Shown here in pieces: positions 1-10,223 of a stretch of DNA of 64,000 bases; position 1 is the stretch's first letter, and each line of letters begins with the position of its first letter. The position numbers were made by a program, and so were the translations under genes. Origin of the DNA: Morinoia aosen (taxonomy: Eukaryota; Arthropoda; Malacostraca; Amphipoda; Talitridae); assembly GCA_030386875.1 (NCBI GenBank), contig CM059563.1, forward strand, positions 45,724,102-45,788,101. The letters run 5' to 3'. The notes under the pieces are model-generated. The model had not been told where the DNA came from, searched no databases, and saw only the letters and a list, made by a program, of their open reading frames with translations.

Positions 1-1375
1 TTTGGAATTAAGTTGAAAGAATATTTGAATATTTTACTTGCCGTTAAAGTATATTTAAAATGTAGGTTACATGGATAAAGAATAACTTTACTCTGGAGTG
101 TCAGAGGCTGTAAAGCACAATCATTTTTTCCTTTCATTCAGGCGCAAAACCTTGAGAAGACAATTACTATTATCACATAAAGGCGTAAAAATGTGAAAAG
201 ACAATTACAAGTATCAATCTTTCCATTTTGTGAGTTCATATTTTAATTTGAAAATTTCACTCATAGAGAGAATACCGATGAGAAAACTAATAGTAAAAGC
301 CCGATATTAAGAACCAACTCTGCCTTCACGCCAATGATATAATGCAGGAGTCAGATTTTCAACCGCCTTGCGCTGTCGGAGCGGTTTAGCTGGCTGTTAA
401 AATTCTTCTGATGACTTGCCTGCGCTCTTAACGAGCCAAAATTATTCGCTATGTGTCAATTTCACACAAAAAATGAACGTAAAAAAATTGGAGGGGGTAA
501 TTTTTTCAAAAATTATAGGTTTGAGAATTTTAGCAAAACAACAAAGCGTAGGCAAGTTGTCAGAACAACTTTCGCTCTCAGCTGTACCGCTATCATGACG
601 TAAATTGTTTGAATACGAGTCCTCAAAATTTTATGAACTGATGAGCAGCACAAGGGAAGGAAAAACACTGGAGCAGCGATTTCTGAATATGACAGATGTG
701 GGGAGCGAAGCTTCTTTTTTGCAGGGCGTACGAGGCTTTGTGGGTAAGTAGGGATTTATAAACCGCATTAGGCGATGAGTTTATTAATGAAATGCCTGAA
801 AGATTTCATAGGTCGCCTTAATAAGAGTTACGAGTTAGGCACGAAGTTCACCAGCGTCAGAAAAATTATACAGAGTAGCTCGGTTGAAGTAATAAAAAAG
901 CTTCGATGACCTGCCGCATTCATAGGTTAATTTTTCTTCGTGGATTTTGCTGATGAAGTTACATTCAAGCCTATTTTGTGCCTGTTTAGCAATGTCTAAG
1001 ATTTTCAAGTCCGACAATATTTCTGCAATTGACATATTGCGGTGAAATGCACCGTAGAAATGCAGAAATCACGCAATCGTACCGATGCCTTTGCTCATGT
1101 CAACTTTGACAAATCCGGTAAAAATATAAAAAAAATGAAGGCGAGAGCCCAACGCAGAGAGTTGATCATGATCGAACGAAAATTTTTCACAATTCCTTAC
1201 GAAATTGTAATTAGCATTAATTAGGGCTCAAATATTGTATTGTGAAGTTACAGCTAGCGATGAAATTATTCGTACACCCCTCGTCTTTCAAAACTTTCTA
1301 GAATTACTCAAAAACTATTGTTGCCACAGGCATAAGATTTTCAGAGGGTGTGAAGCACATATTAGTACATATATG
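1..1375. other. Intergenic, no gene recognised
   Basis: AT-rich DNA with short spurious ORFs on both strands. None shows a domain, credible splice sites or coding-like composition. I see no identifiable element before the mariner fragment that begins near 1376. Confidence 0.5.
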
Positions 1376-1836
1376 CATTATCTCTTCTGTACTCTCAAAA
1401 CGGGATACTTTCTTTGGCGTCTTCAATTTGGGAAACATTCAGAAGTCACAAGGAGCCAGGCCTGGAGGGTAGGGAGGTTGGCGAAAGGTTGTAATTCCAT
1501 GTTTGGCTAAGAAAGTGTGGATCAACTGAGATGAATGTGCAGGGGCGTTTTAAACAATTTAAACAATTTAAACAATTTATTTACCACAGGAGATACAGAG
1601 GTAGAGTTTTACTTAAGTCTAGTACAATGGTCAAATTTGAGTATAGCTACGTTGTCATAATGTAAGTGCCAGTTGTTCGCGGTTAACATGTCTGGTCTTC
1701 TGCGCCGAACTACGTCACGGAGTAGCCGGAGAATATCTTGATAGTACTCCTTTGTCACTGTTTGTCCTTCCGGTGCGTATTCGTGATGCACAATTCCACG
1801 GACATCAAAAAAATCAGTCAGCAACGACGGGGTCAA
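1376..1836 (-). pseudogene. Mariner transposase, middle part (inverted, broken)
   Basis: The minus-strand translation contains FFDVRGIVHHEYAPEG, KEYYQDILRLLRDVVRRRRP and NNWHLHYDN, where the D of HYDN is the second catalytic Asp of mariner transposases. After a 100-bp insertion (1550-1649) the reading resumes with PAHSSQLIHTFLAKHG and LAPCDF, where the Asp is the third catalytic position. Family knowledge places this in the DD34D mariner group. The insertion, an in-frame stop after LAPCDF and the loss of the N-terminus make it a pseudogene. Confidence 0.8.
1550..1649 (-). mobile_element. 100-bp LINE-like 3' tail insertion
   Basis: This 100-bp segment splits the mariner exactly between the codons for HYDN and PAHS. 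On the minus strand it ends in a three-fold repeat of AATTGTTTA preceded by GTGGTAAATAA, as in 5'-truncated non-LTR retrotransposon tails. Short flanking CGTT copies at 1546-1549 and 1650-1653 fit a 4-bp target duplication. The LINE clade cannot be told from so short a piece. Confidence 0.5.
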
Positions 1837-1839
1837 ACA

Positions 1840-1962
1840 GCCAACGCGACGAAGGGGCTGAACACCATTCCAAAAGAAGACTTCCAGAGGTGTTTCCAGC
1901 AGTGGAACGATCGGTGGGCTAAGTTTGTGCTAGCACAAGAGGCCTACTTCGAAGGGGATTAG
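1840..1962 (+). pseudogene. Mariner transposase, C-terminal part
   Basis: The plus-strand reading contains NATKGLNTIPKEDF, RCFQQWNDRWAKFV and AQEAYFEGD, then a stop at 1960-1962. This is the typical C-terminus of an insect mariner transposase. It is in the orientation opposite to the middle part immediately to its left, so it cannot be translated as one protein. Confidence 0.8.
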
Positions 1963-2040
1963 GATACCAACTCTGTCAGGTTTTCTAAATATTTTTCTGG
2001 CCAAAGGTTGGATACTTTTAGACAGGCATTTTTCGAAACG

Positions 2041-2696
2041 CTTTCAACAAAGAATATGGTCGAAACAGAATAAAAATACAGCAATTAGTTTTTGAGTTGT
2101 AGTAGTTTAATCCCGTGTTCCATTTTTGTGGGACACCCTGCATGTATAACTCTACTGACTTACCGGGGAAAACTACCAGATTTCCATAATTTGAACTTCT
2201 CATAAAACACGGTTTACCGACCGCGCGAGAGTCTTCTGAAAAATTCAGGATAATTTTTATATGGTAATCATATCCGAGCATCGCAGCAACATAATTCAAA
2301 CTATGAGGCAAAATTTTTTGCGTAAAAATCTTTCGGACAAATTAACTTCGACAGGCATTTCAACCAGTATGAGAAATTTATCTTCTATAAATTTCAGACG
2401 AAAGGGTACACTTAAAGCCTGTAATCAAAATACCATTAATCTTTTACGAAGCAGCCGCCGCTGGTCGAATACGTGAGACGCGTGTTCAAAGCATCGCGCC
2501 AGAGCCCTGTTGTCTGTTTCAACACCGCTGTTAATTGAACGAAAAGTTCAATTCCAGCTTGTAAACGGTGGATTATTGTATGTAAACGGAATTTGATGAA
2601 TACCGAGTTGAATTAGGCATGGTTGAATAAGCTTCGTTTCGATACATATAGAGCGTTGTATTCAGGGGGCTAACTGCGAGTGACATTCTGATCGTG
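2041..2696. other. Intergenic, possible orphan transposon end
   Basis: No gene seen. Near 2113-2144 the minus strand reads CAGGGTGTCCCACAAAAATG, a motif seen at Tc1/mariner termini. I found no partner end in the window, so no element is called. Confidence 0.35.
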
Positions 2697-3075
2697 TAAC
2701 GATTGCTGCGTGTATTATTTTGCTTATGCAACGATTGCTGCGTGTATTATTTTGCTCATGCAACGGTTGCTGCGTGTATTATTTTGCTTATGCAACGATT
2801 GCTGCATGTATTATTTTGCTCATGCAACGATTGCTGCGTGTATTATTTTGCTCATGCAACGACTGCTGCGTGTGATATTTTGCTCATGCAACGATTGCTG
2901 CGTGTATTATTTTGCTCATGCAACGACTGCTGCGTGGATTATTTTGCTCATGCAACGACTGCTGCGTGTGATATTTTACTTATGCAACGATTGCTGCGTG
3001 TATTATTTTGCTCATGCAACGACTGTTTCGGGTGACGCTTTGCTTGTGCAACGATTGCTGCGTGTAACGTTATTC
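2697..3075. repeat. 32-bp minisatellite, about 12 copies
   Basis: Tandem repeat of a unit like TGCAACGATTGCTGCGTGTA followed by TTATTTTGCTCA, period 32 bp. Copies are 85-95% alike by eye, and variants (GATATTTT, CGACTGC) are shared between neighbouring units. Two overlapping open frames across it (110 and 124 codons) exist only because the unit lacks stops. Confidence 0.95.
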
Positions 3076-3984
3076 ATGGAGTAGAAATAGCAAACGATCA
3101 GTCGCAAGGCAAGCAACATTTATTACTGGAGTGGAATCATAAGCATAAATAAGGCATCAACAACTGCTAGCACAAGAAAAGTTTAACATTGCTGCTATGT
3201 AGACAAATTTATTCTGACACCAGATGTGAATGTCTGATCCTATCGAGCTGGAGGCCCTGCTAACTTTTACATTAGTCAGCATGACACACTAAGACACTGC
3301 TCTGACAGCAAGGATCATAGGAACATCTTTTTTTTTCTGCTGCATTCAGGTTAGCATAACATTTAGGGCAACGAATACTGCAGAAGGCCCATTTACGTCC
3401 GCGTTTGGCTATCATTTGTTCTATTTGTTTCGTTGCGAGTCATTGTGAGTCATTTGTTTCGTTGCGAGTCATTGGAACGAAGTTCTGCAATGTAGAGTTC
3501 AATTTTGCGCGCATGTTTCACATCAGTTACCTTCAACTTTTAACTGAAAAAGATAAGGATTCCTGGGTCGGGTATTGAATTCAGCATTTAACAATTCTGA
3601 GGGGATGATTTATTCATTTGCCTTAGCGCTCCGCTGACACGAGTTTTGCCGTAGTATCAGTCACCATGATTGACTAGAAACGACATGACCAAACGCATTA
3701 GTGCTATGACCGATATCCGTATTTGAGTAAATGATTTATCCACAGGAGCTTGAACCATGTGTGGGGTAAACTGCATGCAAATTCATAATTATTACAGTAG
3801 CATTTTTCCCTGAAGCGAACTAAAAAAAGACGTCTCTTTTTCCGGCGGAACATTATTAAGCGGTGAAGTGGCTCACCTCATGTTCAAGAGTAATTGGGCG
3901 TGGTACATCAAATTGCCTCCAAGTATCTCAAATTGTGATGACAGAAATAATAGCTGTTTCATTTTAACTGCTTGCAAATATTTT
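3076..3984. other. Intergenic, no gene recognised
   Basis: Anonymous sequence. The only structure seen is a short direct duplication at about 3427-3476 (GTTTCGTTGCGAGTCATT twice). Confidence 0.5.
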
Positions 3985-4180
3985 ATGTATGTAGCCGTTC
4001 GATTATTAAAGATAGGCCTTCGGGATTTCTACCTCTCTTTCTACTTCACCTTACAGTTTTTAAGATTTCCCGATATTTTTTTTATGTTCCTTCCTTTACC
4101 GAACATACAGTTTGTATGCACAGGGTATTCTGTGCGAGAACCCACCTCGAGCATTGATCTCAGTTTTCTAAGGTCCTAAC
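3985..4180 (+). repeat. Diverged relative of the SINE-like family
   Basis: Shares with the family near 38270-38530 a block of pyrimidine-rich sequence followed by a CACAGGGTATTCTGTGCGAG-like segment and AGCATTGAT. It reads in the orientation opposite to most copies in the window. Ends and target duplications are not visible. Confidence 0.45.
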
Positions 4181-4291
4181 TAAATGATCCCTTCTCGTCT
4201 CCCTCTTGTGGATCACTTTCGTAGTGGATAATGGAGTCTTAAACTAACTGAAATAATAATTGTCTACACTGCTAAAAAAAATAGAAATGAA

Positions 4292-5204
4292 CAGGGTGCG
4301 TAAAGTATCTGAGAACATCTTAAGCACTTTCAGAAAAACAGAAAAGGAAATTGTTATTCGTTGAAATTTACAATTTTTTGTAACAAAACAAAATTTAATA
4401 AACATAATTTTAACCCACGTTTTATTCTATATACCCACCTTCGACTTCTATCACCGACTCAATTCGAGTCCGAAAGCGACTGCAAGCTTTGATCTGATGG
4501 TCTTCATTTATGTCCTCCATTGCTCGGGCGGTTATTTCCATCAGAGAGGATTTAGTGTCATGGGGACGCTTATTAACTTCTTTTTCAACGACGCCTCACA
4601 CTTAATAATCCAAAGGATTAAGGTCTGGCGAGTTGGCAGCCATTAGTTGGGTATGACATGAGAATGAAAATTCTCAGCTCTCCAATCCTGGGTTTTGAGA
4701 GCTTTATGGGATGGAGCCGAATCTTGTTGGAAGACATAGGCCCTTCCGTTGGTTACGCTGTCTATCCAAGGCTTAATAATGGTTTGAAGAGTCTCGACAT
4801 AGGCATCTACATTGATTCTAAGGGCCTGTGGAAATTATTGAGGTATGATGTGCTCTTCACTGCTAACACTAAAAACCATCACTTTTTGCTGGAAACTTCG
4901 AGTTCTGAGTAAATCAGAGCAAGTAAATCAACGCTGTTTTCTCTTGCACGTGACCAATTCATCTCCATTGTTTCCATTCTGATCCTTTCTAACTTTGCAA
5001 ACGAAACATCTGAGGCTTAGAAATCTTGCAATTTTTAAATTGTTGTGTTCCGCTTATATAGACACTATTACAGCGTGTCTTTTCTTTCATTAGGTATAGT
5101 AGTATCTGCCATTAGATCTTCTGAAATATAAAAATACATTCATTATTAGCGGGTTAGATTAAATTACAAAAATATAAGTGTCCTCAGATACCTTACGCAC
5201 TCCG
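4292..5204 (-). mobile_element. Deleted mariner-like element, DD37D type
   Basis: Terminal inverted repeats of about 30 bp: CAGGGTGCGTAAAGTATCTG at 4292, and CGGAGTGCGTAAGGTATCTG read on the minus strand from 5204. Between them, on the minus strand, lies the C-terminal half of a transposase. The element is about 910 bp, so roughly the first half of the usual coding region is deleted. A TA follows the right end; the left TA is mutated. It is non-autonomous and decayed. Confidence 0.8.
4436..4985 (-). pseudogene. DD37D mariner-like transposase remnant
   Basis: The minus-strand translation contains VDAYVETLQTIIKPWIDSV, YVFQQDSAPSHKALKTQDW, then NPLDY, VNKRPHDTKSSLMEI and IKACSRFRTRIE. The Asp of QQDSAPSH and the Asp of NPLDY are separated by 37 residues in the family pattern, the maT-like DD37D spacing. 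Two stops follow NPLDY, and there is at least one frameshift between AENFHSH and SPDLNP. The first catalytic Asp region is absent, so no active enzyme is encoded. Confidence 0.8.
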
Positions 5205-8200
5205 TATTGAAGACTGTACCACCTGAATGCTCATCACGCACTCTCATTGGTCCTAATAATCACAGCGAAATCAATTCTATTACATTCGTACCATATTATT
5301 TGAGTCATTAACAACTAATTAAATTAATGGAGAATCAAAGCAACTCAGCTATAGGCGTTATTTTTGAAGGGAAAGTACACTATTTCAGAAGTAGAATATT
5401 CTAACGTAACGCGGAACTAAATAATCACAGGTTAACAATACATGGATGGCCTTTCGGCCATCAATTGAAGCTAAAATTTGTCTATGAACTTTAAATAAAT
5501 CATTTTGTTAGAATTTAGTTGCGTACAAAATTAAGTCAATAATTTTGAATTTGGATGGGATTTCATCAAGTTTTATTTTAGCATTTTAATACATAGTGTA
5601 TATGGAGTTCTGCTACATAGAGTTTTAATAAATTCTACCTAATGTGATTTTATGGTGAACAGTTCAGTAAAATTTTGAGGAGAAGTGGGTTTGGTTGACT
5701 TGTATGGTGCCATATTCAATACTTTTTTACGTTACTTTGGACATTTGAAAAAATTTTGTGTTTACTATGTTCGAATGGACAATGAGTCATGTGTATATGT
5801 AGAACGCTATTGCACCAAACTCGCTTTAACGTCAAGGGCATTTATGCTCATATTTAATTGTAAGACACAAATTACATGGTCGGTGTGACACCATCACACA
5901 CCCTGTCTAATATTACTCCATTTCTGAAAAAAGTGTTGACGATTGGACACATTAATAGTAAAAAATTACATAAAAATAATTTTACCTAGCTCTCATTTGG
6001 TTTTGTACGAAAGGCAGTAAGAAATTCATTTGATAGGTGACTTTGAAGACTTAAAAATATACAATTTTAGGTTAGCTCAATATTGACTTAGGTTTATACA
6101 ATAGATCAGCCCGAGGTATCTTGGGGTAAAATTGGTGACTCTTTTATTATCTGTAACCTAATAAAAAATAACGCATCTAACTTCACCAAGCATGAAATAA
6201 AATCACCTATTGTTGAGCTAGTTAATTTACTTGAACTTGGCGACGCACGAGGGATACAAGATACTTGTAGCTTGGTACCATTCTCTGGTAACAAATTTAA
6301 ATATTTTCATATTTTGATGAAATTGTAAATGAATTATAAATTATCAGTGGAAATTGTTTATAATCCATCTATTATTGCAATGAGTATTTCCAGCTAATTT
6401 CTTCACAGTTCATAGTATTAGTGCAAGATCGGCTAAATTTTTACATGTAAGAATGGTGGTGAGATCAGAACAATAATAGGAAGGAAATATCTCACACGCC
6501 TCACACCTACCAGCCTTGTTTTTAACAAAGAAGTTTAGAACACGAAAACTCTAATTTCTCGAGTCCTCAATTTCCTGAAATTCCGTTCATAAAAAAGCCA
6601 CGTTCAAATTTAAGAGCCATGTTGAAAAATTAGAAAATAAAAGCGCCGCGCTAAAAAACAAACGGACTCTCCTAAAAAACTTCAAAAATTAAGAACAGTT
6701 GCACAGAACATTGCGCGAGTTTTTAGCCCCGTAACATTAGTGCAGCGGCTTTCATGAATAAAAAGTTGGGTCGTTTGGAGAGTCTGACGCTGATGGGAGC
6801 GGTCATTAAGCTCTCGGTAGCGTGCAGGAGCGACACTCACATAAACAATGCAGCTTTAGGCGCTTTTTACCCTCACTTACACGCCGGGTATCCTGGAAAC
6901 TGGAGGTAATGAAAATGATAAGCCAGGGACAAACGCTCCGTCTGTGTGGATCGGGCATCAAAAATTTCTGAGCGGTACCAAAAGAACTCGCTTGTGTACC
7001 CTAATGATACGATGTTTTATTTTTGCTACGCGAAGCAACTTTGTGAATGTTACACGCGATTGTCATGAGTTTAGAATTTTACTGTTTTTTCGAACACTTC
7101 TCGGTTCATTTTCAAACTTTCATTTTCTAAAAGCTTAGCAGCAACACAATATTTGAAAAATTCAGTGCAAGAAATATGCAGACTAGTTTAGCGTCCTAAA
7201 TCTCTTGAATGTTTATCCGTTTGGTTCTTCTGCACGTACAGTTTTCATTGATTTAAAGTAGAAAACCTCTGCGAACCATATAGAGGCTATTTTTACCAAT
7301 AACCTAACTTGTTTCAAAATTGAGAGTCGATTCTAACACAGTCATTATCAAAAATTTCAAAACTGCCATTGCACCCAACGAATTCGACCACAATAGGCAG
7401 GAAACTATCTTACCTTATCGCCTCAATTCGTACAATAAGCTCTATTCAAATAGCCTAGCAACGGTATTCCAGAGATACAGTTCGCTGCATCTTCACCGTC
7501 ATGCTGCATTATCTCGATGAATTGTCTAATCCAGTGGATGGGGCTTGAATTTATTGTAAATAAGAATATGTCAGAAGAGTATTGTTATTTTAGAATGGAA
7601 CAAAATAAAATTGGTGCTTGGCCTAAGCTTTGGGCTGGTTTTGGGTTCAGTCTTTGTCAGTGACGAATAAATATTGTATGAACTCTCTTATGATACAACC
7701 GCGTATCGATATACTTTAATAATATCAATGTGTATCTATAAGAATTATGATAGACTTCAACAGGCAGAATGCAGTCCTTTTCAGGCCTCTGCTCCAAGTC
7801 CCTCTTCACTCTTCTGATAGCGGGAATAATCGCTCTTTTTCATATAATCCAGAGCTTGAATATCGTTAATACCAAAATATTAGCCTAACAATTCGGTATT
7901 TTATGTCATAACACATTGCTGGATCAATCGACATCTCATTGTTCCGTGTTTAACACACTCTGATAACTTCGACTTAATTGGATTCCGTGAGTTTGTTGTT
8001 TAAGTACTCGAGTAGGTGAGGAGAGGGTAGGATCTAAAACTCTTACCCGGATGAAGATTGCATTTGAGTTAAACGTGAAGGCGATCAAGGCTGTTCTGCG
8101 ATTATATATTATATGTTTCCGAGCGAAACAATTTTTATAGTAAACGGAAGCGATGAAAAATTTTCAGCGCACTCAGACCGATGGGGATTTAATTGAAATG

Positions 8201-8914
8201 AAGGTTCAATATTGCCACAAAACTGACCACAAACTTCAGCATCATCAATTCTTACCGAATTGCTCCCTGTCCTGAGAGAGAGATATTACAATACGAGCCT
8301 TCATTTTCCACTGAACATGTTGACTGCGTGTGTGGGGTTGCTACGGTTGTTTAAGTTAAGTTGTAAGTAGCAGCGCTTAATAAGTAATTTTCAACTCGAA
8401 AAACTTTTATATCTCGTAAGAAGTGGGGAAAATGTAATAACACGATGATGTTTTACCGTGTGTACTAAAATCTTTCCTAAAAAATACATAGTGTTGAAGA
8501 AAATGAAATGCTGTTCATTTACCCTCATACATAAATGAGCAATTTATATAGTCTCACATTATGTATGTCTCACTATTCAGGCAGTGTGGTAAACATGCTC
8601 ACTCGTAATCGCTTCTACAGGAGCAGATGCAGATGTTCGGGGATCGTAAACGGATTCGAAATACGCGGCAATTCAGAGAACGAACTTTAGAATACGAAAA
8701 AAATGTTTAAAGGATGAAAAGAGACTCAAAACTCCCAACACAGCTAGGAAGACTAAAATGTACTTTACGTGATAAAAAACTTGAGTGAAGAGAAATGTTT
8801 TGCTACAGAAAATGACTCTGGTAAACGAAAACGGCTCAAAGAATTGAAAGGTAACTAATTGATTGGTGGTCAAAAACTTACTTTTCTTCGTGTTAAAATA
8901 AGAATGTTTCCAAA
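5205..8914. other. Intergenic, no gene recognised
   Basis: About 3.7 kb with no recognisable coding exon or repeat family. 6690-6930 is noticeably richer in G+C than its surroundings, without a domain in any frame. A small hairpin (GATGGCCTTTCGGCCATC) lies at about 5446-5463. Confidence 0.45.
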
Positions 8915-9545
8915 ATTAGGTTCTTGAGGAACGGCTACAGAAATGATTTCTCAAGTATAAAAAAGAGACAAAAAATAGGTCATCGCTGAGCAAACTCAAA
9001 AATGGAAGCTGAAGTAAAAGCAGTCAGACACAAAAATTAAGTTATCGAGTACAACCACCATAAATTGCCTCTATAGTATACGAAAGAAATGCAGAAATTA
9101 GGTTATAGTGAACAGGTGCTGCCAATTGCCTAAAGAGTAGATAATGGAAACGCGAAAATTAGGTTATCGATTTCAGGAACCAGAATTGCCTCCGTAGTAG
9201 ATAAAAGAGACTCAGAAATCAGGTTATCGATTTCAGGAACCAAAATTGCCTCCGTAGTATATAAAAGAGACACAGAAATCAGGTTATCGATTTAAGGAAC
9301 CAGAATTGCCTCCGTAGTAGATAAAAGAGACTCAGAAATCAGGTTATCGATTTCAGGCACCAGAAATTGCCTCCGTAGTAGATAAAAGAGACACAGAAAT
9401 CAGGTTACCGATTTCAGGCACCAGAAATTGCCTCCGTAGTAGATAAAAGAGACACAGAAATCAGGTTATTGATTTCAGGCACCAGAAATTGCCTCCGTAG
9501 TAGATAAAAGAGACACAGAAATTAGGTTACGGAGCAGCGGTACCA
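8915..9545. repeat. 60-bp tandem array, about 9-10 units
   Basis: The unit contains ATTGCCTCCGTAGTAGATAA, AAGAGACACAGAAATCAGGT and TATCGATTTCAGGAACCAGA. Units between about 9150 and 9530 are nearly identical. Those to the left (8915-9140) become progressively degenerate and variable in length, then fade into unique sequence. It ends abruptly at about 9545. No open frame runs through it. Confidence 0.9.
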
Positions 9546-10223
9546 AAATGGCTCTCTTTGGCTGCTAGAGCCTCCAGCGACCGCCCGTAGCCGGGCGAGC
9601 ACCTGCAACTAGACGATCTGAAGTTACGCGTCTTTCTAGCCAGAAGTTACGCCAAACAAGCGGCTCCAAATTTTCTTTGAAAACTAGCTCGAAATTTTAT
9701 GCGGGAACAATTTATCTTCAATGAAGTATGTTCAATTTAGCAAAGGAAACGTGAGATTACTGACAAGCCGGTGAAAGTTTCGGCTCATAAAAGGAATGTT
9801 AATTGTTTTCTAAAGTGAACACGCTTGAAACAATTCCGCAGATTTCTCAAGTGGAGGTCTATTTATATGACCATGACAAGCTTCGCAACGAAATATACAG
9901 GGTGCTTCAGAACTAGGAAATATGGATAATCACAAAATAAAACGATTTCCATGAGTAACGAAAATCTTAAAACTTCACTGTTTTGATGTAATTTCAAGTT
10001 AAAAAGTTCTTAAATCTTAAATATTAAGCGCTCACGCACTGGCTGCCAACGAAGTTAGGTTTTAGGTGATTATGTACCTGCACGGAGAGTTATAGAAAGG
10101 GAAATGTTTATGGAACAGTTGCATGTTTGTGTCGAATCTGAAAATCAAATTCATGGTACTGAGGTAAGTGGGGAAGAGTGCTATTTTATTGGTCATTTGT
10201 TAACTACACATCGAACAGTAAGC

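Larger units (their letters stand above)
1376..2040. mobile_element. Rearranged mariner (DD34D-type) fragment
   Basis: Two parts of one mariner transposase lie on opposite strands and meet at about 1836-1840. The middle of the protein reads on the minus strand from 1836 down to about 1376, and the C-terminus reads on the plus strand from 1840 to 1962. The plus-strand part is followed by mariner-like 3' non-coding sequence to about 2040 (GGCCAAAGGTTGGATACTTT-like). The minus part ends near the EEIM-coding position, just where the plus part (NATKGLN) should follow. The simplest reading is an inversion of the middle segment inside a once collinear element. The N-terminal third is missing. It is certainly non-functional. 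Confidence 0.75.

Noticed and set aside
2113..2144. Mariner-like terminal sequence, and similar lone ends at 28177 and 46620
   Set aside because: No inverted partner could be found at a reasonable distance, so no element is called.
2703..3084. Two ORFs of 110 and 124 codons in the 32-bp array
   Set aside because: By-products of a stop-free minisatellite; no start context or domain.
5440..5470. Small GC hairpin followed by AT-rich DNA as a terminator
   Set aside because: Rho-independent terminators are not expected in a eukaryotic nuclear genome and no gene is nearby.
8915..9545. CRISPR-like repeat-spacer array
   Set aside because: Whole 60-bp units repeat, there are no unique spacers, and the genome is eukaryotic.
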